From the NCBI RefSeq assembly GCF_022095675.1, contig NZ_JAHYSG010000035.1:41111-105110 (forward strand): a stretch of 64,000 nt of DNA. The letters run 5' to 3'. Position 1 is the first letter of the stretch. The number at the start of each line of letters is the position of its first letter. Shown one piece after another: positions 51,801 through 59,801 of the stretch. The DNA is from Dactylosporangium sp. AC04546 (GTDB lineage: Bacteria > Actinomycetota > Actinomycetes > Mycobacteriales > Micromonosporaceae). A program made the translations under genes and the position numbers. The notes beneath the pieces were generated by a model. That model saw only the letters and a program-made list of their open reading frames with translations, did no database searches and was not told where the DNA came from.

Positions 51801-52306
51801 CGATCGCCGAGGCGGACACACTCACGGCGACGCTGAGCCGGGACGGCCGGCCACTGGCCACGCTGCCCGACGGCTGGCAGGACGTCGCCGTGCCGTCCGG
51901 GCCGGCGGCGTACCGCCTGGTCATGTCGGTCGGACGCGGCAGCGACGAGTGGACGATCGGCACACGTACCGAGACCGTGTGGGACTTCCACTCGGGCCGG
52001 ACGGACCGCACCACCGCCCTGCCGCTGCTCCAGGTCGACTACGGCGTTCCGGCCGATCTGACCGGCACGGTGCCGGGCCGCCCGCACCTGATCGCCATCC
52101 GGGTGCCGGGAGCGAGCGGGGTCACGGTCGAGGTGTCGTTCGACGAGGGGGCCGACTGGCAGCGGGCGTTCGTGGCGGGCGCTGCCGGGTCATATGTCGC
52201 GATTGTTCCGGGCGGCAAGGGCAGCGTCTCGCTGCGCGTGCACGCCAGCGACCGGGCCGGCAACGCGGTGACGCAGACCGTCATCCGCGCGTACGGCCTG
52301 TCCTAG
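48803..52306 (+). CDS. large secreted subtilisin-like (S8) protease
   Basis: A 1167-residue protein starting with a signal peptide (residues 1-30, SAAHA). A prodomain region of about 180 residues precedes the catalytic domain: D231 (VLDTGVD), H263 (HGHGTH), N354 (AAGNAG) and S434 (SGTSMATPHVAG). A C-terminal part of about 700 residues contains beta-sandwich segments (residues 510-590) and unrecognised domains. The whole is extracellular. GAGGAG lies 10 nt before the ATG. Three hairpins follow. A TrmB/LuxR-type regulator is convergent; such pairs are common in Micromonosporaceae (recollection). Confidence 0.93.
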   Translation: MRFPMRRAAAFVAGVLALGGVAATPSAAHADPGAAPQGTRPGIGKPVRITLITGDVVELSPAGDGRVAAAVRPGAGRERVTFHTLEVDGRLRVLPSDVVPYLSAGRLDANLFDVEELVADGYADDEASSLPLIVRYAGGAPAAAGARMLAGNGRPLPSVGGAAIRADKTALAGFWSAQSNVNVRSMTGGIDKIWLDGKAHASLDKSTVQIGAPTAWQLGLDGTGVKVAVLDTGVDATHPDLKGRVKQAVNFTETGDAVDHHGHGTHVAATVAGNGTRKGVAPGADLLVGKVLDDNGSGYDSWIIAGMEWAAAQGARVVSMSLGGDPSDGTDPMSEAVNRLSTETGTLFVVAAGNAGPAARTVGTPGAADAALTVGAVDRADAIADFSSRGPRIGDEVLKPEITAPGVGIVAARAAGTSMGQPVDELYTAASGTSMATPHVAGAAVVLAQQHPDWTGARLKEALVSTARTTAGAAVYEQGAGRVDVARAVTQAVTGTATITFGGDRASDVTYRNAGAAPVVLTLATQMPGVTLASNTVTVPANGTASVHLNLANSKPGVYGGWVTATGAGGITVTTALAATIDGPHHRVTVRAPVSVPVFTLFGDDARFDVIDWLGTGERVYDVQEGAYLMHAVIEDSDRATLIVDPELVVDRDVTVFLDPGKARPITIETPKPSEQRTVLSYYAHRITGTGRQIDHGVMHFSNVEQVSVTPTRKLAKGKFEFASRWQLVAPLVRATADGVPVDLNLTAFSPTFPGTRRYQLVRYGERDLRGKAVLIPASPDRSEEEQVAEVAGQGAAVALLWRPADQSAWTNWTPQGDRSPTVALAVPNELGTRLLKARTLELTLTPASPYLYDVFQVSEGRIPDRIVHRVTEANSMRIDTRYVDSGGLRWAGEQRFGWRPWQEYSWNDTTRTTATGVERTEWVSAGDTLWQHRVAHDLPWSDWGPLQYGMVEPPRSYRPGRSSDTWFGPVVRPAGTATRTGDTLALRIPAFADAAGHVTIAEADTLTATLSRDGRPLATLPDGWQDVAVPSGPAAYRLVMSVGRGSDEWTIGTRTETVWDFHSGRTDRTTALPLLQVDYGVPADLTGTVPGRPHLIAIRVPGASGVTVEVSFDEGADWQRAFVAGAAGSYVAIVPGGKGSVSLRVHASDRAGNAVTQTVIRAYGLS

Positions 52307-52308
52307 AC

Positions 52309-52445
52309 GCCGAAGCCGGGCCGGCCTGCCTTCTCCGGCCCGGCTTCGGCAACCGGGTCGCGTGCCGTCGACAGCCCTCGCGGCACGCGACCCGGAACAG
52401 CACCACCCAGCTCGCCGGGGCCGGTTCAGCCCGGTCCGGCCCCGG
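52309..52445. terminator. three consecutive perfect GC hairpins
   Basis: Stem 1: 16 bp, 52309-52324 with 52335-52350. Stem 2: 15 bp, 52353-52367 with 52381-52395. Stem 3: 10 bp, CCGGGGCCGG at 52415-52424 with 52436-52445. They fill the space between the protease and the convergent regulator. Stem 1 starts 3 nt after the protease stop. Confidence 0.85.
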
Positions 52446-52474
52446 CGGCACGCATCGGCCGGGCCGGCTCAGGC

Positions 52475-53434
52475 TCAGTCCAGCCAGCCGCGGCGGCCGG
52501 CCTGGTACGCCAGGCCCGTGCGGGTGTCCACGCCCGCCGCCGCCATCAGCCGCTCCAGGCGCCGCTGCACCGTGCGGCGGCTCACGCCGAGTTGCGAGGC
52601 GATCGACTTGTCCGGGAACCCGGCGACGAACAGCGACAGCAGGAAGCGCTCCGACTCGTCGAGCGTCCCGCCCTCGGCGTCCACGAGCAGCGGCGAGGCC
52701 CGGTCCCAGTACCCCTCGAACAGCGCCAACAGCGCGTCGAGCAGCTCGCTGCGGCGGATCAGCGCCGCCGTGGGCTCCCCGAGCCCGAGCTCCCGGTCCG
52801 GCACGAGCGGGCAGATCGCGATCGCGCGGTCGGCGACGGCCAGCCGCACCGGCAGCACGTCGATGACCCGGGCCTCCTCGCCCCGCCGGACGCCGTCGGC
52901 GATGCTGTCGAGCTCACCGGGCATCTCCAGGAGCGCCCGCTCGTAGATCGCGCGGTACCGCACGCCGCGCTCCAGCGCCGGGTTCTCCTCGGTGTTGTCG
53001 GGCCCGCTCATCGCGATCGGGTTGGCCCGGCAGAACCACAGGATCTCCTCCTGCGCGCCGTCCTGCAGGTCGCGCAGCCGCTCCCGCAGCGCCGCGGCGC
53101 CGACGACGATCTCGACGAGGTGGTCGGCCCGGCGGCGGCGGGTCGTCGCGCGGTACTCCTCGCTGAGCCCGGCGACGATCTGCCGGGCGGTGTCGAGCGA
53201 GCGCTGCCGCCGCGACAGCGTGTCGCCGAGCGCGAGGTCGGGTGGGAGCGGCTCGAAAACGGGGCCGCCCCGGACGAGCCCCTTGGTGCGCAGCGACTCG
53301 AGCAGCCGCCGCGCCTCGGGCACGGGGATCGCCGCGCTGTCGGCGAGCTCGTCGACGCCGGCCGCGGACAGCCGGACCAGCAGCCGGTACGCCCGCTGCT
53401 CGGCCGGCTCCAGGAGCTCCGTTTCGTCGAGCAT
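52475..53434 (-). CDS. TrmB-like/LuxR-type transcriptional regulator
   Basis: A 319-residue cytoplasmic regulator. The N-terminal winged helix (ELLEPAEQRAYRLLVRLSAAGVDELADSA, shown in part here) is of the TrmB type. The middle domain has a phospholipase D-like/TrmB effector shape, and the C-terminus carries a LuxR/Trp-repressor-type helix-turn-helix (KSIASQLGVSRRTVQRRLERLM). Such regulators often sit next to secreted proteases in this group. The likely target is the adjacent protease or the acidic repeat gene; unproven. Confidence 0.85.
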   Translation of the reverse strand: MLDETELLEPAEQRAYRLLVRLSAAGVDELADSAAIPVPEARRLLESLRTKGLVRGGPVFEPLPPDLALGDTLSRRQRSLDTARQIVAGLSEEYRATTRRRRADHLVEIVVGAAALRERLRDLQDGAQEEILWFCRANPIAMSGPDNTEENPALERGVRYRAIYERALLEMPGELDSIADGVRRGEEARVIDVLPVRLAVADRAIAICPLVPDRELGLGEPTAALIRRSELLDALLALFEGYWDRASPLLVDAEGGTLDESERFLLSLFVAGFPDKSIASQLGVSRRTVQRRLERLMAAAGVDTRTGLAYQAGRRGWLD

Positions 53435-53451
53435 GCAGGGACTCTACGAAG

Positions 53452-53487
53452 GCGGGGGCCGGCGGGCCAGTGGCCGCCGGCCCCCGC
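53452..53487 (-). terminator. 14-bp hairpin between the acidic repeat gene and the regulator
   Basis: Perfect 14-bp arms (53452-53465 and 53474-53487) with an 8-nt loop. It is 6 nt after the stop of the acidic repeat gene and 18 nt before the regulator start, both leftward, so it probably separates their transcripts. Confidence 0.75.
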
Positions 53488-53493
53488 GAAGCA

Positions 53494-54000
53494 TCAGGCC
53501 TGGGCCAGCGGGTTCGTGGTCGGGTCGTCGTAGTGGACGGTCTCGAACGTGCCGTCGCCGTCCTCGTCCGTCACCGTGACGTCCTTGTCACCGTCGGCGT
53601 CGGTGTCGGCCGAGATCTTGTCGGCGACGCCGTCGAAGTCGTCGTCGCGGACGTCGGTGTCGATCTTGTTGTCGCCGTCGGTGTCGGCGACGACGCGGTC
53701 GATCAGCCCGTCGCCGTCGCGGTCGAGGCCGGCGACGTCCTTGATGCCGTCGCCGTCGGTGTCGACGAACACGGCGTCGAACTGCCCGTCGCCGTTGAGA
53801 TCGACGACCTCGGTCTCCAGCGTGCCGTCGCCGTCGGTGTCGTAGGCCACGGCGTCGATCTGGCCGTCGCTGTCGGCGTCGTAGGCACCGGCCTCGGCCA
53901 GGCCGTCGTGGTTCTCGTCGACGGCGTAGATCGTCGAGCCGTCCTCACCCTCGACTTCGACAACCTGAGGGTCCTGGGCGTCGGTGTCGTACTCGCTCAT
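53494..54000 (-). CDS. acidic calcium-binding-repeat protein
   Basis: A 168-residue protein with GGAG 9 nt before its ATG. It is built of about seven repeats of 18-22 residues with D-x-D-G-D-G cores (DTDGDGTLE, DLNGDGQFD, DTDGDGIKD, DRDGDGLID, DTDGDNKID, DEDGDGTFE). These are the calcium loops of EF-hand/dockerin/thrombospondin-3-like proteins. There is no signal peptide, cysteine or membrane segment, so it is either cytosolic or exported by another route. A calcium buffer or sensor is plausible. A GTTT-N14-GGTA sequence lies upstream. Confidence 0.85.
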   Translation of the reverse strand: MSEYDTDAQDPQVVEVEGEDGSTIYAVDENHDGLAEAGAYDADSDGQIDAVAYDTDGDGTLETEVVDLNGDGQFDAVFVDTDGDGIKDVAGLDRDGDGLIDRVVADTDGDNKIDTDVRDDDFDGVADKISADTDADGDKDVTVTDEDGDGTFETVHYDDPTTNPLAQA

Positions 54001-54024
54001 CGCTGTCGTCTCCAAGTTCCGGGG

Positions 54025-54049
54025 GTTACCGTTCGGCTGCCAACAAACC
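54025..54049 (-). promoter_or_regulatory. possible stress-sigma promoter of the acidic repeat gene
   Basis: On the minus strand GGTTT (54049-54045) is followed after 14 nt by GGTAAC (54030-54025). This resembles the sigma-B/sigma-F class (GTTT-N14-17-GGGTA) of actinobacteria, one base off in the -10. It lies 25 nt before the ATG. Confidence 0.35.
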
Positions 54050-54161
54050 TAGGGCACGGCAGGGCCGCACGAATCCCGGAAAAGTGCCGGGTGACCGACA
54101 GTCCATACCCACGTCCGAAAACCGCCAGCCGGTGCCCCCGCGCCGGGGCAGGATGGGTGGC

Positions 54162-55556
54162 ATGGAGCTCGACTTCGAGACCTGCCGCAAGGCGGCCACC
54201 AGCCGGGATGCCCGGTTCGACGGGGTCTTCGTGACCTGCGTCAGGTCGACCGGCATCTATTGCCGCCCGTCCTGCCCGGCGATCACCCCGAAGCCGGAGA
54301 ACGTCCACTTCCTGCCGACCGCGGCGGCCGCGCAGCGCGAGGGCTTCCGGGCCTGCCTGCGCTGCCGGCCCGACGCGGCCCCGGGCTCTCCGGACTGGGA
54401 CATCCGCGGTGACGTGGTCGGGCGGGCCATGCGGCTGATCGCCGACGGGGTCGTCGACCGGGACGGCGTGCCCGGGCTGGCAGGGCGCCTGGGGTACACC
54501 GAACGCCACCTCCACCGCATGCTCACCGCGGAGGTGGGCGCGGGACCGCTCGCGCTGGCCCGGGCCCAGCGGGCGCAGACCGCCCGCGTGCTCATCGAGA
54601 CGACCCGCCTCGGGCTGGCCGAGATCGCGTTCGCGGCCGGGTTCGGCAGCGTCCGGCAGTTCAACGACACGGTGCGCGAGATCTACGGCCGCACCCCGTC
54701 GGAGCTGCGGGCCCGCCGCACCCAGCCGGTCCACGACGAGGGCGTCGTCCACGTCCGCCTGCCGTACCGGGCGCCGCTGCACGCCGAGGCGCTGCTGTCG
54801 TTCCTCGGCGCGCGGACGGTCGACGGGATCGACGCGGTCGACGACGACGGGTACCACCGCAACCTGCGCCTGCCGCACGGCGCCGGCCGGGCCACGCTGC
54901 TGCCGCAGCCCGGGCACGTCGCGGCGACGCTGCGCCTGGCCGACCTGCGCGACCTGGCGCCGGCCGTGGCACGGTGCCGCCGGCTGTTCGACCTGGACGC
55001 CGATCCGGCGGCGGTCGACGCGGTCCTCGGGGCCGACCCCGCCCTCGCGCCCTATGTGGCGAAAGAAGAAGGTGTACGGGTACCGCGGGCGACCGACGGC
55101 TTCGAGATCGCGGTCCGCGCGATCGTCGGGCAGCAGATCTCGGTCGCCGCGGCCCGCACGGTGCTGAGGCGCCTGGTCACCGGGCTGTTCCCGACGGCGG
55201 AGGAGTTCCTGGCCCTGCCGGACGAGGCGTTCGCCATGCCCGAGGCCCGGCGGCGCACGCTGCGCGCGCTCGCCACCGCCGTCGCGGAGGGCGACCTGGA
55301 CCTCGACGGCGGCGGGGACCGGGCCGAGACGGTCGCCCGGCTCAAGACGCTGCCGGGGATCGGCGACTGGACCGCGCAGTACACAGCCATGCGCGCCCTC
55401 GGCGACCCCGACGCGTTCCTCCCCACCGACCTGGGCGTGCTGCGCGGTGCCCGCGCCGCCGGCCTGCCCGACGACCCGAAATCCCTCGCGGCGCACGCCG
55501 AGCGCTGGCGTCCCTGGCGCTCCTACGCCGTGATCCGACTCTGGAGGATGCAGTGA
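54162..55556 (+). CDS. alkA: Ada-AlkA fusion: methyl-phosphotriester sensor and DNA glycosylase
   Basis: A 464-residue fusion. The N-terminal Ada domain has four zinc cysteines (C34 and C38 in GIYCRPSCPA, C65 and C68 in ACLRCRPD). An AraC-type helix-turn-helix pair (AGRLGYTERHLHRML, EIAFAAGFGSVRQFN) follows. The C-terminal HhH-GPD glycosylase has GQQISVAAART, LPGIGDWTAQYTAM and the catalytic Asp in FLPTDLG. It removes alkylated purines and probably activates its own gene. Start at MELDFETC. The TGA overlaps the ogt GTG. Confidence 0.93.
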   Translation: MELDFETCRKAATSRDARFDGVFVTCVRSTGIYCRPSCPAITPKPENVHFLPTAAAAQREGFRACLRCRPDAAPGSPDWDIRGDVVGRAMRLIADGVVDRDGVPGLAGRLGYTERHLHRMLTAEVGAGPLALARAQRAQTARVLIETTRLGLAEIAFAAGFGSVRQFNDTVREIYGRTPSELRARRTQPVHDEGVVHVRLPYRAPLHAEALLSFLGARTVDGIDAVDDDGYHRNLRLPHGAGRATLLPQPGHVAATLRLADLRDLAPAVARCRRLFDLDADPAAVDAVLGADPALAPYVAKEEGVRVPRATDGFEIAVRAIVGQQISVAAARTVLRRLVTGLFPTAEEFLALPDEAFAMPEARRRTLRALATAVAEGDLDLDGGGDRAETVARLKTLPGIGDWTAQYTAMRALGDPDAFLPTDLGVLRGARAAGLPDDPKSLAAHAERWRPWRSYAVIRLWRMQ

Positions 55557-56044
55557 ACCTGTCCTACGCCACCACCGACACCCCGGCCGGCCCGTTCACG
55601 ACCGTCGTCGACGCCGACGGCGTGGTGGTCGCGAGCGGCTGGACGACCGACGTCCCCTCGCTCGTCCGGCTGGCCAGGCTGGACTCCGTCGCCCGCGAGA
55701 AGGACGAGGTGGGCGACGCGTCCAAGGCCGTCCACGCCTACCTCGACGGCGACCTGACCGCGATCGACGCGGTACCGGTGCGCCAGCACAGCGGCGAGTT
55801 CCTCATGCACGCGTGGGAAGTGCTGCGCAGGGTCCCGGCCGGCGCGCCCGTCACCTACTCGGAGTTCGCGGTGCGGGCCGGGCGGCCGCCGGCGATCCGG
55901 GCCGCCGCACAGGCCTGCGGGCGCAACGCCGCCGCCCTGTTCGTGCCGTGCCATCGGGTGCTGCGCCTCGACGGCACGCTCGGCGGGTTCCGCTGGGGCC
56001 TGCCGGTGAAGCGCTGGCTGCTCGACTTCGAGGCCGCCCACTAG
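55553..56044 (+). CDS. ogt: methylated-DNA-protein cysteine methyltransferase
   Basis: A 163-residue Ogt with active-site VPCHRVL near residue 128 and the DNA-binding segment VTYSEFAVRAGRPPAIRAAAQACGRN. It takes the alkyl group from O6-alkylguanine in a suicide reaction. The GTG overlaps the alkA stop, with GGAGG 5 nt upstream. It forms a two-gene alkylation-repair operon with the Ada-AlkA fusion. Confidence 0.93.
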   Translation: MNLSYATTDTPAGPFTTVVDADGVVVASGWTTDVPSLVRLARLDSVAREKDEVGDASKAVHAYLDGDLTAIDAVPVRQHSGEFLMHAWEVLRRVPAGAPVTYSEFAVRAGRPPAIRAAAQACGRNAAALFVPCHRVLRLDGTLGGFRWGLPVKRWLLDFEAAH

Positions 56045-56059
56045 TTGTCGGAATATCGC

Positions 56060-56088
56060 TTGGCGCCAATGTGAACGCTGGCTAACTT
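56060..56088 (+). promoter_or_regulatory. promoter of the ABC exporter genes (leaderless)
   Basis: TTGGCG (56060-56065), a 17-nt spacer and TAACTT (56083-56088) form a good sigma-A-type promoter. The -10 ends 6 nt before the ATG at 56095, so the transcript should start at the start codon. The GGAG directly before the ATG is too close for a normal ribosome-binding site. Confidence 0.6.
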
Positions 56089-56094
56089 GGAGTG

Positions 56095-57849
56095 ATGTCG
56101 CCGGCCGTCGTTCCCCCGGAGGAGCGGCGGTCGGCGAAGGCCAGAGCGCTGTGGCGGATGCGCGGCTACCTCCGGCCGTACTATGGCGTCACCGCGTGGT
56201 CGATGGTCGCGGCCGTCGCGTCGACCGCCGCCAGCCTGGCCATCCCGATCCTCATCCAGCACGTCGTCGACGGGCCGGTCCGCCACGGCGACACCCGCGG
56301 GCTGCTCCTGCTCGGCGCGCTCGCCGTCGCCCTCGGCCTGCTGGAGGGGCTGCTGAGCTTCATCCGGCGGTGGGCCCAGTCGGCGTCGTCGGCCGGCATG
56401 GAGGCGAAGCTCCGCGAGGACCTCTACGCGCACCTCCAGCGCCTGCCGATCGAGTTCCACGACCGCTGGCAGTCGGGCCAGCTGCTGTCCCGGGCCACCG
56501 CCGATCTGTCGACGATCCGGCGGTTCCTGTCGTTCGGGCTGTTCTTCTTCGTGCTCAACGTCGCCACCTACATCGCCGTGTCCGCCCTGCTCATCCACCT
56601 CTACTGGCCGCTCGGGGTGCTGGTCACGCTGAGCGCGATCCCGCTGTTCGTGATCAGCCGGCGGTTCACCGCGCGGTACTTCGCCGCCTCCCGCGAGCTG
56701 CAGGACGAGCTCGGCGACCTGACCACCCGGATCGAGGAGTCGGCGCAGGGCATCCGCGTGATCCGCTCGTTCGGCCGGCGCGCCTACATGGGCGAGCGCT
56801 TCGGCGAGGGCGCGCGGCGCGTGCACGACCTGGGCGTGGGCAAGTCGCGGATGATCGCGCGGACGCTGTCGCAGTTCGACCTGGTGCCCAACGTGACGCT
56901 CACGATCGTGCTGGTCGCCGGCGCGGTGCTGGTGGCCCGGGGCGAGCTGACGATCGGCGCGCTGGTCGCGTTCGTGGCGCTCCAGGGCATGCTGGTCTGG
57001 CCGATCGACCTGCTCGGCTGGATCATCGCCAACGCACAGGAGGCGATGAGCGCGTCGGTGCGCATCTACGAGGTGTTCGACACGCCGCCGTCCATCACCG
57101 ACCGGCCCGGCGCCGTCGAGGTGTCCACTGTGGAGGGACGGCTGCGGTTCGAGGGCGTCGCGTTCGGCTATGAGCCGGGCCGGCCGGTCCTGCACCGCAT
57201 CGACCTCGACGTGGCGCCGGGCGAGACGGTCGCGATCGTCGGGCTCACCGGCAGCGGCAAGACGACGCTGGTGTCACTTGTGCCGCGGCTCTACGACGTC
57301 GATGCCGGCCGGATCACGATCGACGGCCACGACGTGCGGGACCTGAAGCTCGACTCGCTGCGGCGGATCGTCGGCACCGCGTTCGAGGACCCGACGCTGT
57401 TCTCGATGAGCGTGCGGGAGAACCTCACGCTGGGCCGGGTCGACGCGACCGAGGACGAGATCGCCGAGGCGCTGGAGATCGCGCAGGCCCAGTTCGCGTA
57501 CGAGCTGCCGTGGGGCCTCGACACGCGCGTCGGCGAGCAGGGGTTGTCACTGTCGGGCGGCCAGCGGCAGCGGCTCGCGCTGGCCCGGGCGGTCGTCGGC
57601 CGGCCCCGCGTGCTGGTGCTCGATGACCCGCTCTCCGCGCTCGACGTGCACACCGAGGCGCTGGTCGAGTCGGCGCTGTCGACTGTGCTCGCCGGCACGA
57701 CCGCCCTGCTCGTCGTGCACCGGCCGTCGACGGTCGCGCTCGCCGACCGGGTGGCGCTGCTGGAGGACGGGCGGCTGACCGCGATCGGCACGCACTCCGA
57801 GCTGATGGCCCACCACGCCGGCTACCGGGATGTGCTCCGTGGCAGTTGA
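56095..57849 (+). CDS. ABC exporter half-transporter with degenerate NBD
   Basis: A 584-residue type IV ABC half-transporter: six membrane helices in the first 300 residues, then the nucleotide-binding domain. Walker A is GLTGSGKTTL, the signature LSGGQRQR and the H-loop VVHRPS. Walker B is VLVLDDPLSALD: the catalytic Glu is replaced by Asp (D511). The partner gene overlaps and has the normal Glu, so they form a heterodimer with one degenerate ATP site. Likely drug or lipid export; substrate unknown. It is preceded by a leaderless promoter. Confidence 0.92.
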   Translation: MSPAVVPPEERRSAKARALWRMRGYLRPYYGVTAWSMVAAVASTAASLAIPILIQHVVDGPVRHGDTRGLLLLGALAVALGLLEGLLSFIRRWAQSASSAGMEAKLREDLYAHLQRLPIEFHDRWQSGQLLSRATADLSTIRRFLSFGLFFFVLNVATYIAVSALLIHLYWPLGVLVTLSAIPLFVISRRFTARYFAASRELQDELGDLTTRIEESAQGIRVIRSFGRRAYMGERFGEGARRVHDLGVGKSRMIARTLSQFDLVPNVTLTIVLVAGAVLVARGELTIGALVAFVALQGMLVWPIDLLGWIIANAQEAMSASVRIYEVFDTPPSITDRPGAVEVSTVEGRLRFEGVAFGYEPGRPVLHRIDLDVAPGETVAIVGLTGSGKTTLVSLVPRLYDVDAGRITIDGHDVRDLKLDSLRRIVGTAFEDPTLFSMSVRENLTLGRVDATEDEIAEALEIAQAQFAYELPWGLDTRVGEQGLSLSGGQRQRLALARAVVGRPRVLVLDDPLSALDVHTEALVESALSTVLAGTTALLVVHRPSTVALADRVALLEDGRLTAIGTHSELMAHHAGYRDVLRGS

Positions 57850-59644
57850 CGTCCAGCGGTGGCGGGGCACCGCCACCGAGGAGCCCGACCCGACGGCCCG
57901 GGCCGCGAGCCGGCGGCTGCTGGGGTCGCTGCTCCGCCCGTACAAGCGCCGGATCGCGGTGCTCGTCGCGCTGCTGCTCGCCCAGAACTTCGCCGGGATG
58001 GCCGGGCCCTATCTGGTGAAGCTCGGCATCGACCGCGGCATCCCGCCGCTCACCGGGGGCCGCGACGACCCGCGCGTGCTCATCACCGTCGCCGTGGCGT
58101 TCGCGGGCGCGACGGCGGCGGAGTTCCTCACCCGGCGCTGGTACCTCGCGCTCTCCGGCCGGGTCGGCAACGCCGTCCTGCTGGACCTGCGCACCCGCGT
58201 GTACCACCACTTCCAGCGGCTCTCGATCGGCTTCCACGAGCGGTTCACGTCGGGCCGGGTGATCGCGCGGCTCACCAGCGACGTCGACAACATCTCCGAG
58301 CTGGCCGACGGCGCGCTGGACGACCTGGTGCTGGCCGGCCTGTCGGTGATCTCGGTGGCCGGCATCCTGCTCTGGCTCGACCCGCCACTGGCGCTGGTCA
58401 CGCTCGCGTCCTTCCCGTTCCTGCTGGTGCTCTCGCGCTGGTTCCAGCGGGCGAGCGCCCGGGCGTACCGGCGCACCCGCGAGACGATCGCGCTGGTCAT
58501 CATCCACTTCGTGGAGTCGCTCGGCGGCATCCGCGCGGTCCAGGCGTTCCGGCGCGAGCGGCGCAACGACGAGATCTTCGGCGCGGTCAACGACGACTAC
58601 CGCCGGGCCAGCCTCACCGCGCAGCGCCTCGCCGCGACGTACTCCCCCGCGATCAAGGTGATCGGCAACGTCTCGATCGCGATCGTGCTCACCTACGGCG
58701 GCTGGCGCGTGCTGCACGGGCACGCGGAGGTGGGCGTGCTCGCGGCGTTCCTGCTCTACCTGCGCCGGTTCTACGAGCCGATGCAGGAGCTGGCCCAGTT
58801 CTACAACACCCTGCAGTCCGCGACCGCGGCCCTGGAGAAGCTGGCAGCGGTACTGGATGAGCCGCTCGCGGTCCCGGAGCCCGCGACACCGGCACCGCTG
58901 CGCCACCCGGCGGGCGCGCTGACGTTCGACCGGGTCTCGTTCGCGTACCGCTCCGGCACGGTGGTGCTGCCATCGCTGGATCTGCATGTCCCGGCCGGGC
59001 AGACGGTCGCGCTCGTCGGCGCGACGGGTGCGGGGAAGTCGACGGTCGCCAAGCTGGTGGCGCGGTTCTACGACCCGACGTCGGGCGAGGTACGGCTCGA
59101 CGGGGTCGACCTGCGCTCGATCGCGGAGGACGACCTGCGGCGCGCGGTCGTGATGGTGACCCAGGAGAATTACCTGTTCAGCGGTACTGTCGCATCGAAT
59201 ATCGGCTTTGGACGGCCCGATGCGTCCCGCGCGGAGATCGAGGCGGCGGCGGCCGCGATCGGCGCCGACGCGTTCATCCGCGGGCTGCCGGACGGCTACG
59301 ACACCGACGTGCGGAAACGCGGCGGGCGGCTGTCGGCGGGGCAGCGGCAGCTGGTCGCGTTCGCGCGGGCGTTCCTGGCCGACCCGGCGGTACTGATCCT
59401 GGACGAGGCGACGTCCTCACTGGACATTCCATCCGAGCGCCTGGTGCAGGAGGCGCTGCGCACGATCCTGGCGTCGCGCACGGCACTGGTCATCGCCCAC
59501 CGGTTGTCCACAGTGGAGATCGCCGACCGGGTGCTGGTGCTGTCCGGGGGCAGGGTCGTGGAGGACGGGCCGCCGGCGTCACTCATTCGGGGCGGCGGGC
59601 ATTACGCGGAACTCCACACACAATGGCGCGATTCACTCCTGTAA
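57839..59644 (+). CDS. ABC exporter half-transporter with canonical NBD
   Basis: A 601-residue partner of the preceding gene: six membrane helices, Walker A GATGAGKSTV, signature LSAGQRQL, Walker B VLILDEATSSLD and H-loop VIAHRLST. The signature deviates at one position (LSAGQ). The start is GTG 57839 with an 11-nt overlap; ATG 57830 is an alternative. Together with the Asp-containing partner this matches heterodimeric exporters such as TM287/288 and BmrCD (family knowledge). Confidence 0.92.
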   Translation: MAVDVQRWRGTATEEPDPTARAASRRLLGSLLRPYKRRIAVLVALLLAQNFAGMAGPYLVKLGIDRGIPPLTGGRDDPRVLITVAVAFAGATAAEFLTRRWYLALSGRVGNAVLLDLRTRVYHHFQRLSIGFHERFTSGRVIARLTSDVDNISELADGALDDLVLAGLSVISVAGILLWLDPPLALVTLASFPFLLVLSRWFQRASARAYRRTRETIALVIIHFVESLGGIRAVQAFRRERRNDEIFGAVNDDYRRASLTAQRLAATYSPAIKVIGNVSIAIVLTYGGWRVLHGHAEVGVLAAFLLYLRRFYEPMQELAQFYNTLQSATAALEKLAAVLDEPLAVPEPATPAPLRHPAGALTFDRVSFAYRSGTVVLPSLDLHVPAGQTVALVGATGAGKSTVAKLVARFYDPTSGEVRLDGVDLRSIAEDDLRRAVVMVTQENYLFSGTVASNIGFGRPDASRAEIEAAAAAIGADAFIRGLPDGYDTDVRKRGGRLSAGQRQLVAFARAFLADPAVLILDEATSSLDIPSERLVQEALRTILASRTALVIAHRLSTVEIADRVLVLSGGRVVEDGPPASLIRGGGHYAELHTQWRDSLL

Positions 59645-59678
59645 CTGTCGGGTAATTGACAGATTTCCGTCGCTCCAC

Positions 59679-59700
59679 GCGTGAATGGCGGCCTTCACGC
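59679..59700 (+). terminator. short hairpin after the ABC genes
   Basis: GCGTGAA (59679-59685) and TTCACGC (59694-59700) enclose TGGCGGCC. It lies 35 nt after the ABC stop. TTGACA at 59656-59661 is upstream but has no -10 at the proper distance. The whole gap 59645-59801 holds no gene. Confidence 0.4.
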
Positions 59701-59801
59701 AACCGATCTATCGTGGATGAGCTCATTCGTGGGAGGATTCTCGTCACGCTGATGATCCGGACCTGTCGCTTGCGGTGACGGCAGCTTGCAGAAGAGGACC
59801 G

